From positions 28,014,969 to 28,078,968 of the forward strand of contig CM055102.1 of assembly GCA_029204225.1 (NCBI GenBank): 64,000 nt of DNA. The letters run 5' to 3'. Within the stretch, counting starts at the first letter, position 1, and every line of letters starts with the position of its first letter. A model generated the notes under the pieces. The model was not told the DNA's origin. It did not search any database and worked only from the letters and a program-made list of their open reading frames with translations. This DNA is from Diphasiastrum complanatum. Lineage: Eukaryota; Streptophyta; Lycopodiopsida; Lycopodiales; Lycopodiaceae. Made by a program: the position numbers and the translations under genes. This document shows, piece after piece, positions 16,401-25,668 of this stretch.

Positions 16401-17443
16401 GATCATGGTATTCAAGACTTAACTCTTTTCTTATCTCACTAGGATTTACTCTTAGTGACTATGATCCTTCCATGTATCTAAAGTTTGTTGATAGCAATAT
16501 TGTCGTTCTTCTTATTTATGTTGATGACATTATTCTTTGTGGAAGTTGTATCAAGCTAGTTGATGAAACCAAGCTAGCACTTGGATGTGAGTTTAAAATG
16601 CAAGATCTAGGAGAGATACATTACATCCTAGGCCTAGAAATTGATTTTTATGAAAATCATGTCTTTATATGCCAATCTAGATATGCTCACTCTATGTTGA
16701 AAAAATTCCATATGGAAAATTCTAAGAGCATAGATACTCCAATGGAGCAAATTGTAAAAGATCCTAATAAAGGTGATAAAAGATCCTTTGAGGACATCAC
16801 ACTTTTTAGGAGTCTTGTAGGCTCCTTGATTTGGCTTACCATTACTAGGCCCGATCTTAGTTTGCGTCAATTTATGCAAGATCTTAAGATCCATCATTGG
16901 AAGATGGCCAAGAGGATTCTAAGATATGTATCTTCATCTTGTGATTATGGTCTACTCTATAAAAGTGAAGATCTATCCATTATTGGCTACTCGGATTCGG
17001 ACTTTGCAAGTGACAAGATGGATCGAAAGTCTATTAGTGCATACACTATCTTTCTTGGAGGCAATCTAATATCTTGGCTTTCCAAAAAGCAAGATACTAT
17101 ATCTCTCTCTTCATGTGAGGCCGAGTACAAAGCACTCACTACAACTACCAAAGAAGTGCTTTGGATCAAGAGGTTATTAATGGAACTAAAGTGCATCAAG
17201 GAGGATGATCTACCAATGATCAAGTGTGATAACATCTCGGCCCAAGCTCTTGCCAATAATCCCATATTTCATGCAAGAAGCAAGCACATAGAAGTGGCAC
17301 ACCATTTTGTGAGAGAAAAGCTTATTGGAGGAGAAATCTATTTGGAGCATGTCAACTCGTCCTCTTGTATTTCTGATCTACTCACCAAGCCTTTGAGCAA
17401 AAGTGCTTTCATCAAGCATAGATCTAATCTTGGAGTTATATAA
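13439..17443 (+). CDS. Copia gag-pol polyprotein, open throughout
   Basis: A single 1334-codon frame. Parts in order: gag (UBN2-like, about 30-230), a CCHC zinc knuckle CFYCGKKGHYATNC near 279-292, aspartic protease with DSGAS near 338-342, the GAG-pre-integrase HHCC region near 465-515, integrase core near 530-640 with QNGVAERKNRS, reverse transcriptase near 870-1110 with YVDD near 1027, and RNase H near 1180-1300 with SSCEAEY. This domain order defines Ty1/copia. A start at 13493 or 13502 is as likely as 13439, since the first 18 residues precede the gag similarity. About 0.7 kb of leader separates the primer site from the start. The element looks whole. Confidence 0.95.
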   Translation: MKVCNNIYCSSFEFSSLQMSSMGSSLLEPSERLTTSNYSIWKMRMESILILQDVMDIVLGLEEEPQVLQEVQKYKKRARMALHYIKMNVSNEILREIGTCTTAKEAWDCLKTIYEAKNTSRLLTLRNQIFQSIQKSDESASSYVLRVKDIHRELACIGDSINQNELVQVILNGLRSEFDNLVQSYAIKEELPSLEALQSVLISKESRQEYKLLRMDKLSLTHNDGKALFAKDKHKERIKNQHQQSSSKDKVKSKDKDEEEDDSSNASSSKLKKKKKIKCFYCGKKGHYATNCFKKTNQLKQANITNEKEDTIASDGEGSLMVSSFSSTPFKKDGLWYIDSGASSNMCSSKDSFSSIAPYDGVKKSIYTANDFECPIEGIGNIPLKLASSKVLSLSRVLYVPKLTKNLISVGQLLDNGLDVKFNVDTCTIKKNDEILALGSRFGGIYKLDPNEYVNACNVALVNKLSMEELWHRRLGHPNFQSMLSMIKESKAIGLPKSFSKKIKPCEACAIAKSHKKPFTRSSIKSKHPLELIHSDVNFSSPTSKGGATCFVTFIDDYTRFTWIYLLASKSMVFDHFLIFKAYVEKQFSFKIKALRSDGGGEYISNKFQDFCELEGIKREFSCAYSPSQNGVAERKNRSLCECAKSMRIEASLPKDFWGEAINCANYLCNRLPHIALGGKSPYEILFLKKPKVDHLRVFGCLCFVHIPLETRKKEDPSACKGIMVGYSSTKKAYRVFILSTSQVIESRDVVFHEDQHSSFEEAEIKKSMDASSIIDFEDNHDVMGSRFEEDSPRIFSPRRSMRDRSEPKRLSYVDKGKQVDLDSTNYVFYVSHEEPKNVQEALNTKEWYDAMKQEYDALITNNTWELVDPPSNKHVIGCKWVFRIKFNHDGTINKHKARLCAKGFAQIHGLDYEETFAPVAKMVTTRILISLACFFKWKVFQLDVSNAFLNGYLKEEIYMEQPQGFIKDESKVCLLFKSLYGLKQAPRSWYSRLNSFLISLGFTLSDYDPSMYLKFVDSNIVVLLIYVDDIILCGSCIKLVDETKLALGCEFKMQDLGEIHYILGLEIDFYENHVFICQSRYAHSMLKKFHMENSKSIDTPMEQIVKDPNKGDKRSFEDITLFRSLVGSLIWLTITRPDLSLRQFMQDLKIHHWKMAKRILRYVSSSCDYGLLYKSEDLSIIGYSDSDFASDKMDRKSISAYTIFLGGNLISWLSKKQDTISLSSCEAEYKALTTTTKEVLWIKRLLMELKCIKEDDLPMIKCDNISAQALANNPIFHARSKHIEVAHHFVREKLIGGEIYLEHVNSSSCISDLLTKPLSKSAFIKHRSNLGVI

Positions 17444-17475
17444 AGATCAATGCTCAAATCTTCATAGATAATTTT

Positions 17476-17485
17476 TTAGGAGGAG
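17476..17485 (+). promoter_or_regulatory. Polypurine tract of the copia element
   Basis: The purine-rich run AGGAGGAG directly precedes the 3-prime LTR at 17486, as needed for plus-strand priming. Confidence 0.8.
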
Positions 17486-18222
17486 TGTGAAGAATTGAAA
17501 AAGATTATCTATGTTAGATATAGGGGTCTTATGTTTTTTACATCAAGCATCTAGGTGTAGGATGTTGATAGGAATAAATTTGGCATAGATGGCAAATTAT
17601 GCATTTCCACTTGTAATGCCACTATTGAGCTAATCTAGAGTAAGAGGCTAAACACTTGCTAATTAGAGTGTAGACAAGTGTAAAGTTTTTGTTTGATGAA
17701 TTCCAAGAGGTCCAATAGGATATAGAGGTGGAACCTTGTGAGGTCCAATAGGAAATTGAGGTGTGCTTGAATATAGTCCAATAGAATTAAGAGGTGCATA
17801 GATCAATGATCCAATAGGATCAAGAGGTGACAAAATATGGTCCAATCATAGTTAAGCATAGTGGTAGCTCGTGGACCTACTAGTATCATTGTACTCCTCA
17901 TTTTGAAGTCAATTGATTTTGTGATTTCATGGATTTTGTGAGTTATTGGATTTCTAGCTTTCTCTCTCTACCCGAGAGCTCTTGATGCATTTTCTCTCTC
18001 TACCCGAGGAGAGCAGCTTGTTTTTACTTAGATTATTTTTTGAATACTTCCCACACGTGTGAGTGAGAGTTGGAAGTGATTGAATGCATGTAGTAGTGTG
18101 TTTTTGCCATAGGATTCAAGATTGATCTTGAATCTCAATCTAGCCTTGATCTTGGTGCATCTACACACCTTAGGAGATCACAAGTACATGTAGTGGACAG
18201 TCCACACGTGTGAAATTCAACA
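17486..18222 (+). repeat. 3-prime LTR of the copia element
   Basis: Nearly identical to 12001-12735, ending TTCAACA and followed by the CCAAA target duplication. Confidence 0.95.
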
Positions 18223-18363
18223 CCAAAAGCAACCTGGGCACATAGCCATGCATAGCCCTAAATTCCCTATACATAGATTCACCTAGAATATAGTCCTAAG
18301 CATGGACTAACTATTCATAGAATTGCTATTGATAACTTTACACATGCATACACTGTCTCATAC
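18223..18363 (-). repeat. Old gypsy LTR, proximal part, split by the copia insertion
   Basis: Collinear with 56668-56808 in reverse and continuous with 11786-12000 once the copia element is taken out. On its other side it joins directly to the remnant of gypsy pol. Confidence 0.65.
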
Positions 18364-19756
18364 TCAACTTTAAAAACTCTTGGAGATCTCTTAAAATCGA
18401 TATAGTGTTTAGCCCTATCTTGAGCACTACAGATACTATCCTTAGCCACTTGCAACATCTCTTGCATATCATGCAAAAAATCAGCAACCTTCGGATCTTA
18501 ACAGACTTTGTCTCAACATTTACTAGAGATCTAGGTTGAAAATCGTACATAAGCATAAAAGGACTATAATCGTAGCAGATTTTTTTGTACTATTATATGC
18601 AAACTCAACCGTAGAAATCTAGGTGAATGACAACTCGTTCAGTTCACCTATCCGACTAAGAGCATCTGCAACTTGATTACAGCTATCTCTTATGTAAAGG
18701 ATTTCATGATTGAATTCTTGCATCACTTCAGCCCACTGAGCTTTTCTCCCCCGAAGATCATGTTGGTTACAAAAATACTTAAGAGGCTGGTGATCCGTAT
18801 ACACTACAAACTTACTACCATACAAGTAGTGTCTAGGTTTTAAGTGTATTACAGCAAACAATTCCTTTTCCTGCATAGTATAATGCAACTGAGGACCTGT
18901 AAATTTTTTGTTGGCAAACGCTAGTAGCCTATCCATTTGTAATAGAACCGCTCCAACTGCAACATCACTTGCGTCCGTTCTCACGACGTAAGATAAATCT
19001 GAATTTGCAATTTGTAACACGGGAATTAAACAATTATTGTTTTAAGTTTCTTAAAACATTGATTCAATTCCTCATTCTAAACAACAGGCGAACTAGGTTG
19101 ATCCCTCTTTTTCTTTTTATCAACAAATCCTTTTGTCAGATTATTAAGTGGTGCTGCTAACTTAGCATAGTCCTCAATAAATCTCTTGAAGAAAAATGTA
19201 AAACCTAAAAATGACTTTACTTGCCTCATAGTTCCCGGAATTGGCCACTCAATCACAATCTTGATTTTATTCACATCAATCTTGATCCCATTTATTGTGA
19301 TTTTATGACCGAGATAAAGTAACTCTTGCTTAAAGAATTCACACTTGGACTCTTTAACGTAGAGTAACTCCTAACGGAGTTTTATCAAGACGATCTTTAA
19401 GTGTTCTACGTGTTCCAACAAGGATTTACTATAGATGAGAATATCGTCTAAGAATACAACCACAAATTTTTCCAAATATGGACGAAATAAATCATTCATC
19501 ATTTGCTGGAACGTTGCTGGAGCATTCATTAATCCAAATGGCAATACTAAGAATTCATAATGACCAAATCTAGAACAAAATCCTGTCTTTTGGACATCTT
19601 CCGACCTAATTCTTATTTCATGGTACCGTGTCCCGAGATCTATCTTGGTGAAATACCATGCTCCACCCAAGCGATCTACAAGGTCATCCATCCTGGGTAA
19701 TGGATATTTATTTTTGATAGTTACTTTATTAAGACCCTTGTAATCCACACACATCC
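18364..19756 (-). mobile_element. Ty3/gypsy pol remnant (RT, RNase H, end of integrase)
   Basis: Read on the minus strand. RT shows [38 protein letters not shown] and [14 protein letters not shown]; the connection has VKSFLGF; RNase H has YLYGSKFVVYTDHQPLKYF. The stretch at 18338-18556 carries a phrase typical of the integrase C-terminal side (FQPRSLVNVETKSV). It is an old, incomplete element with several breaks and much of integrase absent. Its LTR half is interrupted by the copia element and its RT end by the plus-strand element at 19757. Confidence 0.85.
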
Positions 19757-20395
19757 AGGCCGCTTCAAAATTTTTAAGTTGGCACATAGCTGAGGGTCGT
19801 ATCTCGGGACACCAGCAGTATGCCGTCAGGACCATTCGGTCCGTGGCGCCAGCGGTATGCTGTCGGGACCATTTGGTCTAGGAACTGGTTGTCTCCATAT
19901 CTGTCGCGGCTTGTGGTTCTGAGTGTTCTTTGCATGAACGTGAATGGGTTAAGCTCTTGGGGAACAGGCTCTAACCTGTCAGCTGAGTTGGATGGCTTGC
20001 TTGGGTGGAAGTTACTTGTTTATGGCTGTCCAGTCTGGCGTAGCACCAGGTTGGCTTCCAGCGCTCGTGACGAAGCTTTCAATTGGTTAAGTCTGATGTA
20101 AGTCAGATCGCTTGCATGAAATGGATGTTACTCGTTTGTAACGAAGCTTCGAGTTGGTTAAGTTTGATGTATGTCGGGCGGCTTGCTTGGAGGAAAGTCA
20201 CCCACATTGGAGACCCCCGATCTGGCATGGCACCAAGTTGGATCTCAATGTTGGTTTTCGGAACTTCAAGTTGGTTAAGTCTGATCGTTGTTGGCGAGTT
20301 GGCTGCTTGTATGTCAAGTGGGTTTGGATGGCAAGAGTTGAAGGCTGGGAAGCTAAGTTGTGGTTCTCGGCTCGCTTTGGGATGCCTGCGCTACA
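19757..20395 (+). repeat. Partial 5-prime LTR with internal tandem repeats
   Basis: Ends in CTACA just before the primer site. The phrase GTTGGTTAAGTCTGATG recurs at about 20083, 20151 (one variant base) and 20268; the last two are 117 bp apart, so the LTR contains degenerate repeats of about 117 bp, one shortened. A 33-bp repeat (GCCAGCGGTATGCTGTCGGG type) occurs near its left end. Open frames here (19820-20101, 20083-20580) follow these repeats and are not genes. Confidence 0.65.
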
Positions 20396-20397
20396 TG

Positions 20398-20411
20398 TGG
20401 TATCAGAGTCG
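20398..20411 (+). promoter_or_regulatory. Primer binding site
   Basis: TGGTATCAGAGTCG, two bases after the LTR end CTACA; initiator Met-tRNA type with a changed tail. Confidence 0.7.
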
Positions 20412-21799
20412 ACTGGCCGGTCAGCTATGCGGATCTCACGGAAATGGCCACTGTTTGGGGTTCATCAAGACAACTGTTGTGCATGGTGCTTCCCATAGTG
20501 TAAGCACGGGCACGTCCACGGTCGGGGTGGTCAGTAGAACGAGGGACTTGATGATTCAATGTGTTGCCCTTGAGGTGTAAGCACGGTCAGTTCTCGCGGT
20601 TCAGGCCTGGCGCCGTCTCCACATAGGACATATGAGGCAAAGTGCTACCTAGGTAGGTGAAAGCACGGTCTGTGCCTTGTGGGGTGTGGGGTGACATATT
20701 CGAACTGTACAGATTAAGCATTGATATAGAGATGCTGCTCGAATTTGGGTGTAACGCACGGGTGGTTAGCTGCCGGTGCGGGATACCTGCCGATCGTTTA
20801 GCTACAAGGGCTATCGACCAAAAAGTGGTGGGGTGTGACTGAGGCAATGTGCTGCTTAATGGTGAAAGCACAGATAGTTGGAGGGGTCTCCTATGTGGTC
20901 TGATTCTGTGATCGATTTGTATGGGCGCGGCCAGGCAAAGGTCCGTTGGCAGGACCATCTCAAAGGGGGGACCTTGTCTTTGTTACTTGTTAGTAAACTT
21001 GCCTAAGTGTCTTACTTGTATGTATTCGTGGTGAGTCTTAGTACTCGTGCTTTGCCTGCTTTGCCTGCTTTGCATGATTGCTTGTGATACAAGGAGCTGA
21101 TGGCTCAAGAAGGAACCTTTCTTTTGACGGCTGATACCATCAAACAAAGAGGACTACAGAATCTGTGGGGCGGATTTGCAGTTCAAGTACTCGCACGTGA
21201 ACGGCAACGAAAAGACTCAATGTTTGCAAAGGATGGATGGCTAGCCTGTTTCTTGGGTTAGTTTCATTTGCGACAACGCCCACCAGACGCAAGTAGGAAG
21301 TCAAAAGTTGGAAAGGGCAATTTCAGGGGAGATCTTCTATGGAGCAGTTGGTCTTCATTTTGGGACGGCCACCTTCCGAACTGAAAATCACTGAGCATGG
21401 GTGATATCCAGTATCAGTTGGGTTTTTCCTCAAAAGGGGAAAGACTAGGATCCTCTTCAGAGATTGGCAACAAGTTGGATCGAGCCATAATCCTAGCAGA
21501 TGGGAAGCAAAGTGTTGGAAAGGCTTTTTGTCCGAAGAACTCTACTGTAAGTCCGATCAGCTGATTTATAAGTGGAGGAGAACTATCACACACCCTCTCT
21601 CTTGGGGCAATTTTTGAATGAAAGTTGATCAAAACGGGGGGCAAATTTAAGGTGACCTAGCCATACTCACACGAGGAGACTCGCAAACTTTGGACCTAAT
21701 AAGGACAAGTTTTTGTTGTGTAAAGGAAAGCTTGTTATAGATTTTCCCTGGACCAACAATGATGAGGAAACATATGAGTACGCTGGCTTGTGTTACGTG

Positions 21800-22150
21800 T
21801 AAGGCAACTGATCAATGAAGGAACTGTGAAAGTTGAGTCTTGCATGAGAGACTTGGTATTTTGAACGGACTCTAAGGGACAGTTCGGGTTGAGATCGGAC
21901 TAGTGCAAACTCTGGGTGCATGTGTCTGATTCAAAGAGAGCTACTTGAAGCCAAGCTCGATGTACACTTCTTGTTTTGACTGTGAGGCAACTGGCCAGTG
22001 ATGGAATTGTGAAAGTCAAGTTTTGCGCGACGGACAAGGTGCTTCAAACAAACGCGAAGAGATAGTTCGTATGCGGATCAACTGGTGCGACCCTTTGGCT
22101 TTCCACGAGGTCAATGGTTACATTTGGGCTGATTCAAAGAGCTACTTCAA
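21800..22150 (+). repeat. Diverged tandem duplication (about 180-bp unit) in the element interior
   Basis: Two copies share GGCAACTG...GGAA(C/T)TGTGAAAGT, GATTCAAAGAG and a following AGCTACTT(C/G)AAG phrase. This is part of a non-coding interior built from repeats. Confidence 0.55.
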
Positions 22151-22724
22151 GCTAAGTGAGAGGTGCATTGCGGAGTACTCAATCTTTGCCTACCTTAAAG
22201 AGCCAAGAAGGAAATGTATCAAGATCAGGCTGGGACAAGGAGAGAAACCAAGGTGCAGAAGCAACAAGGCATGGAGTGGACCATAAAGTGGGCAGTCAAA
22301 TGATACATCCTTTGGCTCAGGGAGCCTTGATACCCATGCGGAACTGATCAAATCTGGAGCTCAGGGAGCTCAACACAAAGTGCATCAAGGACAAATCAGG
22401 AGCTCAAAGGAGTTCCAAAGTCGAAAGTCAGAAGCGATAGGGGCGAACATTTCAAAGAAAGGCCTCTGTCACCAGTTAATAAGGTTCTTGGGTTTTACGA
22501 AAGCGATATAAAATCTACGCTTTTCCCAGACAAAGAGATATTTTCAAGTTATGTAATTTTTCAGTACAAAGAGTTGAGCCTCCGACTTGTGGTGTGCCAG
22601 CTTCAATGTTAATAAAAAGTGGCCAGTAAATTGAGTACTGTGCCAAGTAGCTTAAATGTTTAGTTATTTTAATTGGTAGACACCTTTACTTTAATCTGAC
22701 ATATGATGAGACATTAGATTTTAT

Positions 22725-22797
22725 AAAGGTGGGGTGGATGTTGTAAAGCTACCTTTACAAGCTTTACTTCTGGTGCCACTGGCGCCAGCATTGTCCC
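22725..22797 (+). repeat. Polypurine tract and start of a 3-prime LTR
   Basis: AAAGGTGGGGTGGA is followed by TGTTGTAAAGCTACC, which matches the start of the minus-strand LTR at 60411. Similarity ends after about 59 bp, so the rest of this LTR is absent. Confidence 0.65.
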
Positions 22798-24544
22798 AAA
22801 ATCGTACACACGGGCTCATAAACAAAATTTGGTAGGAGCGTGTCATGACCTGGTGGCTATGTGAAAATGAAAACAAAAAAAATGACATGGGCAAAGGAAT
22901 TTCAATGATCATAGAAAACTTTCATCCGTCTTCTCATTTTTCAACTTGTAGACGTGGTAGATAGGCTATGTTCCACATGTTCAATTTTGTGGGTCAAGAT
23001 TCCTAAGAAGTAACTACAATGTCTAACATGCGCAAAGACCTATTATTTTATGTGTTAGACACATGGAAGAGTGGTTGTTAAATAAGTATTATTTTATATA
23101 TGTGTTAGAAGTGAAAAGGCGTGAGACACGAGGTCTTGCAAGGTGGGCCAAGTGGTTGAATTGACAAATGTAAAAATCAAAGACTACCTCATAAAATAGA
23201 CTAATCAATGTCACCACTTGTTGATGTTGTAATGCTTCTTTAGAAGTCATGAAAATAAGATGTGGCTCATAATTTTTTAGCTCGTAACTTTTAAGGAGGT
23301 CGCTTTTTTGTATAAAACGAAGCAACAAGTTATAGAATTGTGGTATTCCATGCTAAAGATGTCAATGTGATAAGTTAATCAATCTACACCTAGATGGATA
23401 TCCTTCGTATGCATTTCTTGGCATGCAATGGTTGTTTCTAAGGCATAAAGCTTATCCACATTGCAAATCATAGAATGAAGAAGAGATGTAGCCTTTTGCA
23501 CACACTTGTTTAGTTTGGTTGTGTTGTTTTGCTTTTTCAAAATTATGGGCCATGCAATGTAGTGATCCACACCTAATCCTAGTGAAAATGGTCGCATCAT
23601 ATGGTCACAACTAGATCATAAATATAGGAGGATGAAGCTCTTGTAATCTTGCTTCACAGCCTCCCAAGACTCCTTTGCTCAATCTGCCTCCATCTTTGGA
23701 AGTATTTCCCATGCTCATGAAATTGCAAGTATCCAAAAAGCCCTTCTTCTAAAATAGCTAAGGCGTGAAGGCTTGCCCTAAATGGCCACTACAATGGCCA
23801 TGAAAATACTCTTTATGTAACAAGATAAAAATTTTCAAGGACAAGGTAATACTAACAAGGAAGAAAGAGCCAATGCAACTACTTTGGAAATATTGGAAGA
23901 AAGCCAGAGACCGCATTGTTAGCTAAAGCAACAAAAGCTAAAGCTCTTTGAATGAATGTAGCTTCTTGTAGATATCTGTACATTCAGAATCAATCATAGT
24001 CCATACAATGAATGGTGTACACGCTATTTAAAGATAAATTTGAATTCATAGATATAGCCCAAGAAACAATTGCAACGTGTTCGATAATTTGCTTGATGGA
24101 GAGCTTGTTGTCGTGACATTAAGTATACTTCACTAGTAAAGGAGGTGCGTAGTCTCCATGTCATCAATCCATTCTATCCATTTCTAGGTATGCAATCGTT
24201 GTTTCTAAGCAAGAGCCTATCCGTATTGCAAATTGTTTGTGACTCAACATGACTTGCCATTATTTCTAACAATTTGCCTGTAAACATCCATTATCTAGTT
24301 CCTATTGAAAAATAATGCTAGTTCTTTTAATTTTCCTTGTACATTGGGTGAGTCCAGTATAACCTTGTATTTCCTTTGTACATTGGGTGAGTCCATTAAA
24401 GACAATATTACCTTGTATTTTGGACTAACCTTGCATCCCAATAGTTAGTTTAGAAAAATCGCAAAAGACTTTTTTTGGTAGTTACACAAGTAGTATGCAC
24501 AACATATACAGCTTGGCAACGCCATGTGGGCAACGCCAAGTGAG
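22798..24544. other. AT-rich spacer with diverged internal duplication
   Basis: No gene is recognised. A stretch near 23393-23468 (GCATGCAATGGTTGTTTCTAA) recurs in changed form near 24163-24232, and TACATTGGGTGAGTCCA occurs twice near 24340-24400. Probably decayed repeats. Confidence 0.4.
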
Positions 24545-24650
24545 GAGCAAGCTCCTAAGATATCACTACACAGTGGCTAGGATTTGAGCTAGCGCCTTGC
24601 CGGTCGCAGTCCACAACTATACCCATACATCGTGCTGTGATGGACGCAAA
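24545..24650 (-). mobile_element. SINE-like tRNA-derived sequence
   Basis: On the minus strand, a phrase like an RNA polymerase III A box (GGTATAGTTGTGGACT, within 24609-24627) is followed about 35-40 bp later by a B-box-like GCTCAAATCC (24580-24589), the arrangement of tRNA-derived SINEs. No clear A-rich tail or target duplication was found, so this is a candidate only. A decayed tRNA pseudogene is the alternative. Confidence 0.4.
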
Positions 24651-24956
24651 AGACTTTTCAAAGTTGACAATGCATGATTGAAGGGGCGTTTCTTGTAGTT
24701 TTTCTGCCCATGTGAGGGAACAAGGCCTTGGGTTGTCCTCCTCAGACGTATTTTGGGTGGAAGGGCATGTCAATTTTCTTTGTATTTTTTACAAAGCTTA
24801 TTGTTCTCAATGTTAACCAATATTAATTTGGACACAACTTCTTAAGCGAAGGGTCCTCCACATAGAGAAAAAAATCATCCCAAAAAAAAGCTTCAAAACT
24901 AACATTGCACGAAGGAAGGTCCAGGCGGAAGGGCCAAGGCACGTTCTGAGGCCCCT

Positions 24957-25012
24957 TCCACCCACGTGGGTGGAATCCACCCACGTGGGTGGAATCCACC
25001 CACGTGGGTGGA
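24957..25012. promoter_or_regulatory. Three tandem 18-bp palindromes with G-box cores
   Basis: The perfect palindrome TCCACCCACGTGGGTGGA occurs at 24957, 24976 and 24995 with an exact 19-bp period. Each centre is CACGTG (24963, 24982, 25001), the plant G-box recognised by bZIP and bHLH factors. The array ends 656 bp before the start codon at 25669 and may belong to its promoter. Function is inferred from the motif only. Confidence 0.6.
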
Positions 25013-25102
25013 AAGGGCTAAGGTCAAAAGGTCCTCAAAAGTAAAAAATATCCCCCCTCTCCTTGAGTCCCCTTGATGTCACATGTGACAATGAAACCTC
25101 GG

Positions 25103-25210
25103 AAGTGGATATGAAATACATGTCGTGTGTGATCTGCAAACTCAAAAAGTAGATGTCAAATACCGAATGTGTGACATTTGGCAAACTTTAAAAGTGGATG
25201 TAAAATACCG
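25103..25210 (+). repeat. 44-45-bp tandem repeat, about 2.4 copies
   Basis: Units starting near 25103, 25147 and 25192 share AAGT(G/A)GATGT(A/C)AAATACCG and a TGTGTGA(C/T) phrase. Lies between the G-box array and the downstream gene. Confidence 0.65.
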
Positions 25211-25493
25211 CAAAAAATGCATTCCAAGTCCCCAACAACAAGGACCCAGCCTTCTATGCTCTCTAGTCTCCACCAAAAAAGCTAAGACCCCAAAAAAGGA
25301 AAAGGGACACGCACCCAGAAGCAGAGGGGACGCGACAAATTGAGACATTAGACCAGACGCCACGCGGACGAATATTTCATGGGGACCATGTATACGTGGC
25401 GCCTCTCCATTCGTCACATGCTACGTACGTCTTTTTCTTTCTTCCCGTCAACGTACATGTCTGTGACCACAAATAAAGCTGAGACAACACTCG

Positions 25494-25535
25494 CCCCCCC
25501 CCCCCCCCGCCCCTGTCTCTCTCTCTCTCTCTCTC
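25494..25535. repeat. C-run plus CT microsatellite
   Basis: Fifteen C in a row, a short GC-rich link, then about ten CT units ending near 25535. CT-rich tracts just upstream of plant start codons are often in the 5-prime leader; this one ends about 130 bp before the ATG at 25669. Confidence 0.85.
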
Positions 25536-25668
25536 GTTCATGTTTTTGTTCGTATATCTGATCGATTGCTCGTTGCATTGCTGTATAGTTTGTCTCTGAT
25601 CCGGGAGTGAAGCTCGGAGTTAGGATCATCTCGCTTTCGGCTTTGAGAATATATAAAATTGTGGCCTA

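Larger units (their letters stand above)
12001..18222 (+). mobile_element. Whole-looking Ty1/copia retrotransposon
   Basis: A complete element: 735- and 737-bp LTRs, primer site at 12736, one long gag-pol frame at 13439-17443, purine tract before the 3-prime LTR, and a 5-bp target duplication CCAAA at 11996-12000 and 18223-18227. The LTRs differ by about six substitutions and one 2-bp indel by eye (about 0.8%). With a commonly used plant rate of 1.3e-8 per site per year this gives a few hundred thousand years, an inference that depends on the rate. It sits inside the LTR of an older gypsy element. Confidence 0.95.
19757..22797 (+). mobile_element. LTR element with long LTR and non-coding interior, inserted next to gypsy RT
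   Basis: Plus-strand parts: the 3-prime portion of a long LTR (19757-20395), primer site TGGTATCAGAGTCG (20398-20411), about 2.3 kb of interior without any gag or pol motif, a purine tract (22725-22738) and the first 59 bp of a 3-prime LTR (TGTTGTAAAGCTACC). Another LTR copy lies on the minus strand at 59463-60411. The element is incomplete at both LTRs. Its interior is repeat-rich and looks like that of a non-autonomous (LARD/TRIM-like) derivative. Confidence 0.65.

Noticed and set aside
19820-20580. Three open frames of 93-165 codons
   Set aside because: They lie in an LTR with tandem repeats and its primer site; a mirrored frame appears in the other LTR copy at 59477-59758.
20587-20958. 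123-codon minus-strand frame
   Set aside because: Runs against the orientation of the enclosing element and has no motif; a shadow frame.
24957-25012. Three identical palindromic units as a CRISPR-like array
   Set aside because: No unique spacers, only a 1-bp gap between units, and plant nuclear context.
25648-25657. TATATAAAA as TATA box of the 25669 gene
   Set aside because: It ends about 12 bases before the ATG, too close for a usual plant promoter; more likely within the leader.
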